64,000 bases of DNA, taken from the NCBI GenBank assembly GCA_019747815.1, contig JAIEQJ010000005.1:117576-181575 (forward strand), read 5' to 3'. Shown here piece after piece: positions 28,303 to 37,504 of this stretch. Made by a program: the position numbers and the translations under genes. Position 1 is the first letter of the stretch. Every line of letters starts with the position of its first letter. The stretch is from Hyphomonadaceae bacterium (GTDB taxonomy: Bacteria > Pseudomonadota > Alphaproteobacteria > Rhizobiales > Hyphomicrobiaceae). The notes below the pieces were generated by a model. That model was not told where the DNA came from and ran no database searches. It saw only the letters and a list, made by a program, of their open reading frames with translations.

Positions 28303-28402
28303 GGCGCTCGCACGCGGCTGGGTAGGCGTGCTCTGAGGCAGGCCTCGGACCCGGCCTACAAGGCGCTCTGCTCGATCGGCAGCGCCGTTGGAGCAAGGAT
28401 CG

Positions 28403-29209
28403 ATGCGTAGTGCACTGTTAGCGAGCGCGCTGTTGGTGATGCCGGTGGCCAGCAAGGCTGAGAACGTCAATCTCTATGCCGCGGGCAGCCTCAAGACTGC
28501 TCTGAGCGAGGTCGTGCAGGCATTCGAGCGCCAAAACCAGGGCAAGGTTCGCATCGAGAGCACGTTCGGCGCTTCCGGTCTGCTGCGCGAGCGCATCGAG
28601 AAGGAGAAAGCGGCGCATGTATTTGCGTCAGCCGACCTCGGGCATCCAACGAAACTCGTGGATGTGGGCCTCGCCGGCAGCAAGGTCGCAGTCTTTGCCC
28701 GCAACCAGCTTTGCGCGCTGGCAAAGGGCGGCGTCAAGCTGACGTCCGCGACGTTGTTGGACACTTTGCTTGATCCTGTCGTGCGCGTCGGCACCTCGAC
28801 TCCTAGGGCCGATCCTTCGGGCGACTATGCATTCGCGATGTTTGCCAAGGCCGAAACGTTCAGGCCGGGTGCACGGAAGGTGCTCGAAGGCAAGGCACTG
28901 CAGCTCACTGGCAGGCCCGCCTCGGAGAAAGCACCGGCCGGCAGGAACCAGTACGCATGGGTGATGGAGAGCGGCAAGGCTGACGTCTTTCTGACCTATT
29001 GCACCAACGCCGTTCTGGCCAAGAAAGACCTGCCTGCATTGGAGATTGTGCAGATAGCCCCGGACCTCAATGTCAGCGCGGAGTACGGGCTGATCGTGCT
29101 TAAGGATGCACCAGCATCGGCAACCAAGCTGGCCCAGTTCATTCTGGGCAAGGACGGCCAAGCCATCCTGGTCAGGCACGGGTTCGGGCGCGGCGCATCT
29201 GTGAAGTGA
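28403..29209 (+). CDS. ModA-like molybdate/tungstate-binding protein without own transporter
   Basis: 268 residues from the ATG at 28403, with GGAG nine bases upstream; a TTG at 28388 is possible. A signal peptide ends at about SKA-EN (residue 18). The mature part starts NVNLYAAGSLKTALSEVV (ModA motif AGSL) and has TFGASGLLRERIEKE, VFASAD, GTSTPRADPSGDYAF and MESGKADVFLTYCTNA, the ligand-binding layout of ModA/WtpA. No ModB or ModC gene follows, so it may serve TupBC or be an orphan receptor. It is 100 bp after tupA. Confidence 0.82.
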   Translation: MRSALLASALLVMPVASKAENVNLYAAGSLKTALSEVVQAFERQNQGKVRIESTFGASGLLRERIEKEKAAHVFASADLGHPTKLVDVGLAGSKVAVFARNQLCALAKGGVKLTSATLLDTLLDPVVRVGTSTPRADPSGDYAFAMFAKAETFRPGARKVLEGKALQLTGRPASEKAPAGRNQYAWVMESGKADVFLTYCTNAVLAKKDLPALEIVQIAPDLNVSAEYGLIVLKDAPASATKLAQFILGKDGQAILVRHGFGRGASVK

Positions 29210-29218
29210 GGGCGTCCC

Positions 29219-30262
29219 GTGCGAGCGCTCCTGGCACTGTTCATCATCTTGCTCTCCGCTGCGGAAGTCCGCGCTCGTACGGTGACCGATTCTGCCGGCC
29301 GAATGGTGGAGGTGCCCGACAGCATCGCAAAGGTCTTCGCCGCCGGTCCGCCAGCCTCAATCCTGCTCTACATGCTGGCGCCGGAGAAGATGACGGGCTG
29401 GCCCAATCCGCCCACTGCCGAGGAGAGGCCGTACATTGCGCCGCCCTATCGTGACCTGCCTGCGCTTGGTCGCCTGACCGGGCGGGGCGGTACTGCCAAC
29501 CTCGAGATCGTGCTCAAAACCAAACCCGATCTCATCCTCGATTTCGGCTCCGTGCGCGATACCTATGTCTCGCTTGCTGACAATGTGCAGGAGCAGACCA
29601 AGATCCCATACATTCTGATCGACGGCCGCTTCAATGCCACGCCGGCGGCGCTGCGGTTGCTGGGCGACATTCTCGGACTGGCAGAACGCGGCGACATGCT
29701 GGCCAAATACGTCGAGGCCACATTCGCGGCCATCGAGACGGTGGTCAAGGCGACGCCCGAGGCCCGGCGCCCTAGCGTCTATCTCGCCCGCGGTCCGGAC
29801 GGCCTCGAGACCGGCGTGGTCGGCTCCATCAATACCGAGATCATCGAGCGCGCAGGCGGCCGCAACGTTGCCCAGGCTGCCGGCCAAAGCGGGCTGGTGC
29901 GTGTTTCCATGGAGCAGGTGATCGTCGCCGATCCGGAGATCATTCTCACCTGGGACCGCAACTTCTTCGGCCGGGTGAAGCGGGATGCGCTTTGGGCTGG
30001 CGTTCGCGCCGTTCGCGAGGATCGCGTGTATCTTGCGCCCACCGCGCCTTTCGGTTGGATCGATCGTCCCCCGTCGCTCAATCGCGTGATCGGCCTCATA
30101 TGGCTGGCAGGCCTGTTCTACCCAAAGCAACTCGGTCATGATCTGCGCGAAACCACACGCGCGTTCTACCGTCTGTTCTACCACGTGGACCCCAGCGATC
30201 CCGAGCTCGATACCCTGATTGCCTGGTCCATGGGGCAGGCTCCTTCGCTACCGAAGCGTTGA
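29219..30262 (+). CDS. Periplasmic binding protein of the iron/cobalamin (PF01497) type
   Basis: 347 residues from a GTG at 29219, nine bases after the ModA-like stop. A signal peptide (ALLALFIILLSAAEVRA) precedes a two-lobe binding protein joined by a long helix: TVTDSAGRMVEVPDSIAKVFAAGPP, KTKPDLILDFGSV, a mid helix (LLGDILGLAERGDML) and GGRNVAQAAGQSG with VSMEQVIVADPEIILTW. Proteins of this fold normally bind siderophores, haem or B12, but MolA-like members bind molybdate and tungstate. The neighbours favour an oxyanion. No permease or ATPase follows. Confidence 0.85.
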   Translation: MRALLALFIILLSAAEVRARTVTDSAGRMVEVPDSIAKVFAAGPPASILLYMLAPEKMTGWPNPPTAEERPYIAPPYRDLPALGRLTGRGGTANLEIVLKTKPDLILDFGSVRDTYVSLADNVQEQTKIPYILIDGRFNATPAALRLLGDILGLAERGDMLAKYVEATFAAIETVVKATPEARRPSVYLARGPDGLETGVVGSINTEIIERAGGRNVAQAAGQSGLVRVSMEQVIVADPEIILTWDRNFFGRVKRDALWAGVRAVREDRVYLAPTAPFGWIDRPPSLNRVIGLIWLAGLFYPKQLGHDLRETTRAFYRLFYHVDPSDPELDTLIAWSMGQAPSLPKR

Positions 30263-30346
30263 GCACCAGGCTACGGCGCAGCGCCGGCGCGTGGGTTCGG
30301 CGCCGTCCGTCGTCCTGGCCTCACAGGACATGGACGTGAGCATCGC

Positions 30347-31588
30347 TCAGCCATGCCGCGATGCTGCAGCACCCATCACCAGGCTCTTGAGGTCTGCGCC
30401 CATATCGGCCGCAACATCGGGGGTAATTGATCCTTCGCCGGCCAGCAGGCGTCGAGCCACAACATGGTCCGCAGCGCGGTTGATCGACTCCACCCCAAGC
30501 AATTTCTGGCCGGCGAAGCAGAAGACCGAGAACGAGCCGCTGGCGGGATCGCCGCGCAAGACCGTCACATCGGCTCCGTCCGTAAGACCTGCGATTTGCA
30601 GCTTGTAGGGCCCCTGGTCCGACCAGAACCAAGGCACGGCCTGGTATGGCATTCGCCGCCCGGCCAGCCGGGCGGCCACCGTTCGCGCCTGATCCACGGC
30701 ATTCTGCACCGACTCCAGCCGCACGCGCCCGGACGCAAACCGGTTGGGATGGAAGGCGCAATCGCCGATGCTCGAGATCGCCTCGTCTGCGGTGAGCAGG
30801 TGCTCATCGACAACGATCCCGTTCTCGACCGGAAGGCCGGCTGCAGCCGCCAATTGGGTATTCGGAATGATGCCGATGCCGACCACGACGAGATCCGCGC
30901 CGAAAGCGCGGCCATCGGCTGTCTCGATACCAGCAACCTTGCCATTGCTGCCAAGGATGCGTTGTACGCCCGTCCCCAAGACGAGACGGGCGCCACGGTC
31001 AGTATGGAATTCTTCATAGAAGCGGGATGCTTCGGGCGAAACGACACGCGCCATCGGCCGTGACAACGCCTCGACGACCGTGATCCTGGCCCCCAGCTCG
31101 GTTGCCACCGCCGCGAACTCGAGCCCAATGAAGCCCGCGCCGATGACGACCACCTCGAGCCCGGCCGCAAGCCGGTCGCGCAATGCCTGGGCCTCGGCAA
31201 GCGTGCGTAGGTAGAAAACACCGTCAAGCTCGGCGCCCGGCACCTTTAGGAGGCGGTTGCTGGCACCCGTCGCAAGAACCAGGTGGTCGTAGGCGAATGT
31301 TCGGCCGGATGCGACGTGGACGCGCCGACCCCTACGGTCGATGTCCGTCACGCGCTCACCGGTGCAGAGTTCCACTTTCCGCTGCGCAAAGAAGCCAGCC
31401 GTCCGGAAGCTCAACTGCTCGGCGCTGACCTTGCGGGCGAGGTAGGTTTTCGACAGGGGTGGCCGCTGGTAGGGCAGGCCCGGCTCGTCACCGATGAGCG
31501 CAATTGGGGCACCGAAGCCGGCTTCACGGAGAGAGGCCGCGACCTGAAATCCCGCCTGACCGCCGCCGACGATGACGACCCCGCCCAT
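30347..31588 (-). CDS. FAD-dependent ferredoxin/rubredoxin reductase-like oxidoreductase
   Basis: 413 residues from the ATG at 31588, where the first FAD site begins (VVIVGGGQAGFQVAASLRE). A second nucleotide-binding motif (EVVVIGAGFIGLEFAAVATELG, about 143-165) binds NAD(P)H. ATGASNRLLKVPG and the C-terminal AISSIGDCAFHPN are typical of the ferredoxin-NAD reductase group of oxygenase systems (for example rhodocoxin or terpredoxin reductase). No ferredoxin or oxygenase gene is next to it. The start is overlapped (TGATG) by the end of a possible 17-codon frame (31588-31641), which may be a coupling leader. Confidence 0.9.
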   Translation of the reverse strand: MGGVVIVGGGQAGFQVAASLREAGFGAPIALIGDEPGLPYQRPPLSKTYLARKVSAEQLSFRTAGFFAQRKVELCTGERVTDIDRRGRRVHVASGRTFAYDHLVLATGASNRLLKVPGAELDGVFYLRTLAEAQALRDRLAAGLEVVVIGAGFIGLEFAAVATELGARITVVEALSRPMARVVSPEASRFYEEFHTDRGARLVLGTGVQRILGSNGKVAGIETADGRAFGADLVVVGIGIIPNTQLAAAAGLPVENGIVVDEHLLTADEAISSIGDCAFHPNRFASGRVRLESVQNAVDQARTVAARLAGRRMPYQAVPWFWSDQGPYKLQIAGLTDGADVTVLRGDPASGSFSVFCFAGQKLLGVESINRAADHVVARRLLAGEGSITPDVAADMGADLKSLVMGAAASRHG

Positions 31589-31644
31589 CAAGCGCCGCCT
31601 TCCTGGAGTTGAACCACAAGCTCGTCCATTCTTGATGCCATAAA

Positions 31645-31684
31645 TCCTGGTGCCAAGACTCCTGGTGCCAAACCTCCTGGAGCC
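31645..31684. repeat. 15-bp-period tandem repeat
   Basis: TCCTGGTGCCAA occurs at 31645-31656 and 31660-31671 and as the variant TCCTGGAGCC at 31675-31684. The period of exactly 15 bp is five codons, so it could be a remnant of coding sequence. It lies upstream of the flavoprotein gene. Confidence 0.75.
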
Positions 31685-32053
31685 GCGGCGGGCTGGCACT
31701 TCAGCCGGCTGCCCGCCAACCGCTTGCCCACTGTGCTCCCAAGCGCATCGCTCTTCTCATTCGAAGCGTCCGGTCGAGAAGGACGGGTTGGACATATACG
31801 TGCCAGGTCGCCCACGCAAGCGAGCGGCCGCATTCGGCAACCGGCCGAGCCCACCACCGCTGAACCGCCGCTGAAGGGCTCCGGGCCACGCCACGCCTGC
31901 GGCATCGGCGTTGCAGCAAGCTTTGACGAGGTCACGATTTTTACGGCGAGCACGGCTCGTCTCTCCAATTCCGCCGACACCCAATGAGGGGGCTGGGCGG
32001 CTTGGTGCTTGCCGATGTCACTAGGACCGCTGCCCTGCAAAAGCATCTAGTCT

Positions 32054-32082
32054 TTGACTTGCGACAATGCGGACTGTCTAAT
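32054..32082 (+). promoter_or_regulatory. Promoter of the oligopeptide/nickel-type ABC operon
   Basis: TTGACT (32054-32059), then a 17-bp spacer, then TCTAAT (32077-32082). It is about 61 bp upstream of the binding protein start codon and is the best sigma-70-like match in this region. Confidence 0.6.
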
Positions 32083-32142
32083 TTGCGGCGAGCCAAAGCT
32101 TGTGACCGACCATCATCTGTCCTCGTACCATGGAGTCCAAAG

Positions 32143-33723
32143 ATGATTTCATTGCGAAGAAGAGTGCTTGCGGTTCTGGCAGCCGCGGCGGCCGTCCTTG
32201 GGTTCTCAACGGCGGCTCACGCCGACGGAACGTTGCGCGCCGTGATGCATTCGGACCTCAAGATCCTGGATCCGATCTGGACCACGGCCTATATCGTGCG
32301 CAACCACGGCTATATGATCTACGATACGCTGTTCGCCACCGACGAGACCGGTGGGGTCAAGCCGCAGATGGTCGACACATACGATGTGTCGGCCGACAAG
32401 CTGACCCACACATTCACCCTGCGCAGCGGCTTGCTGTGGCATGATGGCCAGCCCGTCACGGCTGAGGACTGCGTCGCCTCGATCAAACGCTGGGCGGCCA
32501 AGGACGCCACAGGCCAGAAACTGATGACGTTTGTCGCAGGCATCGACGTCGTGGATGCGAAGACATTTGTCGTCAGGCTGAAGGAACCAACGGGTCTGCT
32601 GCTGCTGGGGCTTGGAAAACCGTCGTCCAATGTTCCCTTCATGATGCCGAAGCGTGTAGCCGAGACCGATCCCAACACGCAAATCTCCGACTTCACCGGC
32701 TCCGGTCCCTTCATTTTCAAGCGCGACGAATGGAAGCCTGGCGACAAGACGGTCTATGTAAAATTCGACAAATATGTGCCGCGCGCCGAGCCGGCGTCAG
32801 GTCTTGCCGGCGGCAAGGTTGCAAAGGTCAATCGTGTCGAATGGCGTGCCATCTCGGACCATCAGCAGGCCGTGAACGCGCTGCTTGCGGGCGAGATCGA
32901 TTTCATCGAGGCGCCGCCCCACGATTTGCTGCCGCTGGCGCTGGCCGATCCCAACATCAAGTATTTCGACTGGAACCCCTTGGGCAACCAGTACACGTTC
33001 CGCGTGAACTGGTTGCACAAGCCGTTCGACAATCCGAAAGTCCGGCAGGCCTTGTTCTATGCCTTCAACCAGGAGGATTTCCTGAAGGCGGTGGTCGGCC
33101 ATCCCGAGTACTACAAGATGTGCAAGTCCTACTTCCCGTGCGGCACTGCCTTCTCCAGCGAGACCGGCATGGACGGTCTGTTGAAGTCCGACTTCAAGAA
33201 GGCGCAAGAGATGCTGAAGGAGGCGGGATACGACGGCACGCCGATCGTGCTCATGCATTCTACCGATCTGCAGGTGCTTACCAACCTTGCTCCGGTCGCC
33301 AAGTCGCTGATGGAAAAGGCCGGCTTCAAGGTCGACATGCAGTCCATGGACTGGCAGACGCTGGTGTCCCGGCGCTCCAAGAAGGATCCGCCAACCGCCG
33401 GCGGTTGGCACGCCTTCCTGACCTCATGGGTTTCGGCCGATATCACCAATCCCATCTTCACGGGCTTCATGAATGCCGGCTGCGACAAAGCCATGTTCGG
33501 CTGGCCTTGCGATGCCGGGATGGAGAAGCTGCGGGACCAGTTCGCACGCGAAACCGATCCGGCCAAGCAAAAGGAGATCGCTGCGGCCGTGCAAGCACAC
33601 AATACCAAGATCGTGACCCACGTTCCGCTGGGCCAATGGTATCTGGGCTCACCGATGCGCAAGAACGTGAACGGCATGCTCAGAACACCGGCGCCGGTGT
33701 TCTGGAACATCTCGATGAAATAG
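32143..33723 (+). CDS. ABC transporter substrate-binding protein, family 5 (peptide/nickel/oligopeptide)
   Basis: 526 residues from the ATG at 32143 with GGAG seven bases upstream; the open frame runs further back without support. A signal peptide (LAVLAAAAAVLGFSTAAHA) precedes a DppA/OppA-like mature protein: KILDPIWTTAYIVRNHGYMIYDTLFA, TFTLRSGLLWHDGQPVTAEDCVAS, NNPFNNPKVRQA-like (here HKPFDNPKVRQALFYAFNQ) and LTSWVSADITNP. The ligand, which might be a peptide, nickel chelate, glutathione or opine, cannot be told. Two permeases and a fused ATPase follow in one operon. Confidence 0.93.
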   Translation: MISLRRRVLAVLAAAAAVLGFSTAAHADGTLRAVMHSDLKILDPIWTTAYIVRNHGYMIYDTLFATDETGGVKPQMVDTYDVSADKLTHTFTLRSGLLWHDGQPVTAEDCVASIKRWAAKDATGQKLMTFVAGIDVVDAKTFVVRLKEPTGLLLLGLGKPSSNVPFMMPKRVAETDPNTQISDFTGSGPFIFKRDEWKPGDKTVYVKFDKYVPRAEPASGLAGGKVAKVNRVEWRAISDHQQAVNALLAGEIDFIEAPPHDLLPLALADPNIKYFDWNPLGNQYTFRVNWLHKPFDNPKVRQALFYAFNQEDFLKAVVGHPEYYKMCKSYFPCGTAFSSETGMDGLLKSDFKKAQEMLKEAGYDGTPIVLMHSTDLQVLTNLAPVAKSLMEKAGFKVDMQSMDWQTLVSRRSKKDPPTAGGWHAFLTSWVSADITNPIFTGFMNAGCDKAMFGWPCDAGMEKLRDQFARETDPAKQKEIAAAVQAHNTKIVTHVPLGQWYLGSPMRKNVNGMLRTPAPVFWNISMK

Positions 33724-33783
33724 ATCGGACGCAGCTTGCGGCGGGCGACCGCCGCAGGCTCAAAGGCGGGCGGACCGGCATCC

Positions 33784-34725
33784 ATGCTCGGCTATATTCT
33801 GCGCAGGCTCGCGGCGACAATTCCGGTCATGCTGATCGTGGCCGTGCTGGTGTTTCTCATGCTGCGGCTGACACCCTCCGATCCCGCCGCCATCATCGCC
33901 GGCGACAACGCCAACACCGAGCAGGTCGAGGATATCAGGCGGCGGCTGGGCCTGGATCAACCGATCCTGACGCAATTCGTCATTTGGATGAGTGAGATTC
34001 TGCGCGGCAACCTGGGCGAATCCTTCTTCTTCAAGAAACAGGTGGTCGAGCTGATTGCCGATCGGATCGAACCCACGCTTTCGCTGGCACTGTTCACGAT
34101 CCTGATCGCCATCCTGGTGGCCGTGCCGCTCGGCACGCTTGCCGCCTACCGCCATGGCACTTGGATCGATCGCTTCGTCATGGGCTTCTCGGTGCTGGGC
34201 TTCTCAGTGCCCGTGTTCGTCGTCGGCTATCTGCTGATCTATGTCTTCGCCATCGAGCTCAATTGGCTGCCCGTGCAGGGCTATCAGCGATTTTCCACGG
34301 GCGTCGGCGGCTGGGCGCAACGGCTGATCCTGCCCTCCTTGACGCTGTCGGTGATCTACGTGGCGCTGATCGCCCGCATCACGCGCACCAGTGTGCTCGA
34401 GGTCATGAACGAGGACTACATCCGTGCCGCGCGCGCCAAGGGACAGACCGAAGGCAAGGTGCTGGTGCGCCATGCGCTCGCCAATGCCGCGGTGCCGATC
34501 GTCACCGTCATCGGCCTCGGCATCGCGCTGCTGATCGGCGGCGTCGTGGTGACGGAGTCGGTCTACACCATTCCAGGTCTTGGCCGGCTGACCGTCGACG
34601 CCGTCCTGGCGCGCGACTACCCCACCATCCAGGCCGTCATCCTGCTGTTCTCGCTCGTGTACGTGATCATCAATCTGCTCGTCGACCTGGCCTACACCTT
34701 CTTCGATCCGAGGATCCGCTATTGA
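33784..34725 (+). CDS. ABC transporter permease, DppB-like
   Basis: 313 residues from the ATG at 33784; the open frame starts 48 bases earlier but has no better site. MLGYILRRLAATIPVMLIVAVLVFLMLRL is the standard first membrane segment of DppB/OppB-type permeases. Six segments are seen in all, with the EAA loop in YIRAARAKGQTEGKVLVRHALANAAVPIVTV. The C-terminal SLVYVIINLLVDLAYTFFDPRIRY is family-typical. Its stop overlaps the TTG start of the next permease by four bases. Confidence 0.93.
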   Translation: MLGYILRRLAATIPVMLIVAVLVFLMLRLTPSDPAAIIAGDNANTEQVEDIRRRLGLDQPILTQFVIWMSEILRGNLGESFFFKKQVVELIADRIEPTLSLALFTILIAILVAVPLGTLAAYRHGTWIDRFVMGFSVLGFSVPVFVVGYLLIYVFAIELNWLPVQGYQRFSTGVGGWAQRLILPSLTLSVIYVALIARITRTSVLEVMNEDYIRAARAKGQTEGKVLVRHALANAAVPIVTVIGLGIALLIGGVVVTESVYTIPGLGRLTVDAVLARDYPTIQAVILLFSLVYVIINLLVDLAYTFFDPRIRY

Positions 34726-35654
34726 CGATCGACGCGCTGCAGACCGAAAGCCCCGGAGTAGCGTCCGGTTCAAGACCGGCCGGCGTGTGGGCTACGTCTG
34801 TGCGCAATCGGGGTGTCGTGGCGGGCGCGCTGTTCGTGTTGTTCATCGCGGCAATCGGGGTTCTGGCGCCGCTGCTCGGCACCTTGGATCCGGCCGAGAT
34901 CAATCCCGCCTTCCGCAACAAGAAGCCCGGCATGGAGCGCACAATGCGCGCCGATGACGGGACTGAAACGCGCATGGTGCATCGTTTCGGCACGGACACG
35001 CTGGGTCGCGATGTCTACAGCCGCACCCTGTACGGGGCCCGGGTATCGCTGCTCATCGGCGTGACGGTGGCGGTCATCAGTGTGTTCGTCGGTCTGGTTG
35101 TCGGTCTGATCGCGGGGTACGTCCGCTGGCTCGACGGCTTCATCATGCGCATCATGGACGGCCTGATGGCGATCCCTGCGATCCTGCTGGCCATGGGCGT
35201 GGTGTCGCTGACGCGCGGCGCCGGCCTTCTCGCCGTCATCATTGCGATCGTCATCCCGGAGATTCCGCGCGTTGTGCGTCTCGTCCGGTCCATTGTCCTG
35301 TCGATCCGGGAGGAGCCCTATGTCGAGGCCGCGATAACGGTCGGAACGCCGACCGTTCTGCTGCTCATTCGTCATGTGCTGCCCAACACGGTGGCCCCCC
35401 TCATCGTGCAAGGCACCTTCATCTGCGCGTCGGCCATCCTGATCGAGGCGATCCTGTCGTTCCTCGGCATCGGCATCCCCTCCGAGACGCCGACCTGGGG
35501 CAACATCATGGCCGAGGGTCGATCGTTGTTTCGCGTCTATCCGCACAACATCTTCTATCCGGGGGTCTTCCTGGCGCTGACCATCCTGGCCATCAACATG
35601 CTGGGCGACGGCTTGCGCGATGCGCTCGATCCGCGCTTTGCCAAACGATTGTGA
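34722..35654 (+). CDS. ABC transporter permease, DppC-like
   Basis: 310 residues from a TTG at 34722 that overlaps the preceding stop (TTGA). GAGG lies upstream. It has the DppC/OppC layout: first segment VVAGALFVLFIAAIGVLAPLLG, a periplasmic stretch, then FGTDTLGRDVYSRTLYGARVSLLIGV, with six membrane segments and the EAA loop in YVEAAITVGTPTVLLLIRHVLPN. The loop before GTDTLGRDV carries about 20 extra residues (NKKPGMERTMRADDGTETR) compared with the shortest members. It shares a channel with the DppB-like permease and overlaps the ATPase start. Confidence 0.9.
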   Translation: MTIDALQTESPGVASGSRPAGVWATSVRNRGVVAGALFVLFIAAIGVLAPLLGTLDPAEINPAFRNKKPGMERTMRADDGTETRMVHRFGTDTLGRDVYSRTLYGARVSLLIGVTVAVISVFVGLVVGLIAGYVRWLDGFIMRIMDGLMAIPAILLAMGVVSLTRGAGLLAVIIAIVIPEIPRVVRLVRSIVLSIREEPYVEAAITVGTPTVLLLIRHVLPNTVAPLIVQGTFICASAILIEAILSFLGIGIPSETPTWGNIMAEGRSLFRVYPHNIFYPGVFLALTILAINMLGDGLRDALDPRFAKRL

Positions 35655-37282
35655 TGCGCATGTCCGATCGCCTGCCGGTGCTCAGTATCGATGGTCTCAG
35701 TGTCCGCTTGCCCACCGGCTCGGACCGGTTGCATGCCGTTGACAACATCGCGCTGAGCGTCGGGCCGGGCGAGATCGTGTGCGTGGTGGGGGAGTCGGGA
35801 TCGGGCAAGTCGGTCACGGCGCAAGCGGTGATGGGACTGCTGCCGCGCGAGCTGAAGGCGGATGCGGGCAACATCCTGCTCGAGGGCGAGAACATCCTGG
35901 GCTGCTCCCCGATGCAGTTGCGCAGGCTGCGCGGCAAGCGCATGTCCATGATCTTTCAGGAGCCCATGACTGCCCTCAACCCGGTGATGACGGTGGGCAG
36001 CCAGATCGCGGAGGTGCTGGAGATCCATACCACTCTCTCCGAGCGGGAGCGGCGCAAGCGCGTTCTCGACATGATGAGCGCGGTGCATTTGCCCGAGCCC
36101 AGCCGCCTCATCAATGCCTATCCGCATCAGATTTCGGGCGGCCAGCGGCAGCGCATCATGATCGCTTCCGCGCTAGCGCTCGATCCCGCGCTGCTGATCG
36201 CCGACGAGCCGACGACGGCGCTCGACGTCACGACACAAGCGCAGATTCTGCGCCTGATCCGCGAGATGCAGGAAAGGCGCGGCACGGGTGTTTTGTTCAT
36301 CACGCATGATTTCGGGGTGGTGGCCGAAATCGCACATCGCGTGGTGGTGATGCAGGCGGGCAGAGTGGTCGAGAGCGGCACTCGCGATGAAATCCTGCAG
36401 CGGCCCAAGGCCGCCTACACGCGCATGCTGCTTGCAGCCGTGCCCAGTCTGGACGCACCCGACCGCGCCCCCAAGAGCGGACCCGTAGCCCTGGCGACGG
36501 AGCGACTGAGCAAGACCTACGGGCTCGGCCTGGGCATGTCGCATGCCGTGCGTGCCGCAGAGAACGTTGATCTCATGGTGAGGCGCGGGGAGACGGTCGG
36601 CATCGTCGGCGAGTCGGGGTCGGGCAAGTCCACGGTGGCGCGCTGCATCGTGCGCCTGATCCAGCCGACCTCGGGCGCCATTCGGATCGGCGATGTCGAT
36701 GTGGCGCAATTGCCCGAGAGCCGCCTGCGGACATATCGCAGGCATGTACAGATCGTCTTTCAGGACCCCTTTCGGTCTCTCAATCCGCGCCGCACGGTCG
36801 GGGCCTCGATCATCGAAGGGCCGGTGAACTTCGGTCTCGGCCGCAAGCAGGCGACCGATCGCGCGCGGGAGCTGATGCAGCTCGTCGGCCTGCCGCCGGA
36901 AGCCCTGTCGCGCTATCCGCATCAGTTCTCGGGTGGACAGCGCCAGCGCATTGCCATAGCGCGCGCGCTGGCAATGGAGCCGCAACTGCTGATCGCCGAT
37001 GAGGCGGTGTCCGCGCTTGATGTGTCGGTGCAGGCGCAGGTGCTGAAAGTGCTGGATGACGTAAGGCGCCGCTTCGATTTGGCTGTGCTGTTTATCACGC
37101 ATGACCTGCGGGTGGCCTCGCAGATCTGCGATCGCATCGCGGTGATGCTGCGGGGCGTGATCGTGGAGCAGGGGCCGACGGCCGACGTGTTTCGCAACCC
37201 CCGACACGAGTACACGCGCGCACTGTTCGATGCGGCTCCTGGGCGCATGACGCAATTCGGCGCGTTCGCCGTTTCGACGTGA
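35654..37282 (+). CDS. Fused double ATPase of an oligopeptide/nickel-type ABC transporter (DppD-DppF)
   Basis: 542 residues with two complete ABC domains in one chain. The N-half has GESGSGKSVTAQAV, ISGGQRQRIMIASAL and LLIADEPTTALD; the C-half has GESGSGKSTVARC, FSGGQRQRIAIARAL and LLIADEAVSALDVSVQAQ. This corresponds to DppD and DppF fused, common in Alphaproteobacteria (GsiA/YejF-like). The second Walker B reads DEAVSALD, where P is replaced by A, the normal DppF form. The ATG at 35654 overlaps the stop of the previous gene (TGATG). It closes the four-gene operon that starts at 32143. Confidence 0.93.
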   Translation: MRMSDRLPVLSIDGLSVRLPTGSDRLHAVDNIALSVGPGEIVCVVGESGSGKSVTAQAVMGLLPRELKADAGNILLEGENILGCSPMQLRRLRGKRMSMIFQEPMTALNPVMTVGSQIAEVLEIHTTLSERERRKRVLDMMSAVHLPEPSRLINAYPHQISGGQRQRIMIASALALDPALLIADEPTTALDVTTQAQILRLIREMQERRGTGVLFITHDFGVVAEIAHRVVVMQAGRVVESGTRDEILQRPKAAYTRMLLAAVPSLDAPDRAPKSGPVALATERLSKTYGLGLGMSHAVRAAENVDLMVRRGETVGIVGESGSGKSTVARCIVRLIQPTSGAIRIGDVDVAQLPESRLRTYRRHVQIVFQDPFRSLNPRRTVGASIIEGPVNFGLGRKQATDRARELMQLVGLPPEALSRYPHQFSGGQRQRIAIARALAMEPQLLIADEAVSALDVSVQAQVLKVLDDVRRRFDLAVLFITHDLRVASQICDRIAVMLRGVIVEQGPTADVFRNPRHEYTRALFDAAPGRMTQFGAFAVST

Positions 37283-37462
37283 GGATGCCCGGCGGAGGGT
37301 CAGGATTTCCGAGTGTGCCGCGATGGGTGAGGGTCGGAGTACATATGCCGCCACCTCAAAGACGGGCCATTGCCTCGCATGCGCTCGCGACGCGCCGTTG
37401 GCCCCTGTCCATATCGCATTCTGACAACAATGCCTTGGGGGCGCGTCCTGGCCGCACCGCTT

Positions 37463-37481
37463 CTTTGGAACGGTTCCAAAG
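37463..37481. promoter_or_regulatory. ICE-like (Irr) iron-control palindrome upstream of the ferric-iron binding protein gene
   Basis: The 19-bp perfect palindrome CTTTGGAACGGTTCCAAAG at 37463-37481 fits the Irr box pattern TTT(A/G)GAA-N3-TTC(C/T)AAA of Hyphomicrobiales. It lies in the 334-bp gap before an iron-binding protein gene, 24 bp upstream of a TTGACA -35. Irr controls iron-uptake genes in these bacteria, so the target makes biological sense. It is a consensus match by eye, not a scored one. The rest of the 334-bp gap shows no gene. Confidence 0.65.
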
Positions 37482-37504
37482 CACGCTCGGGCGTTGCGAG
37501 AATC

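Larger units (their letters stand above)
31589..32142. other. 554-bp region without a supportable gene
   Basis: Between the flavoprotein and the ABC binding protein I see no gene with a ribosome-binding site and plausible protein. Open frames exist on both strands, but their codon use and composition do not look like genes. It holds a 15-bp-period repeat near its left end and a good promoter near its right end. Confidence 0.6.

Noticed and set aside
31757..31984. 75-codon reverse frame in the region after the flavoprotein gene
   Set aside because: No ribosome-binding site, Arg/Gly-rich composition and no similarity to a known family.
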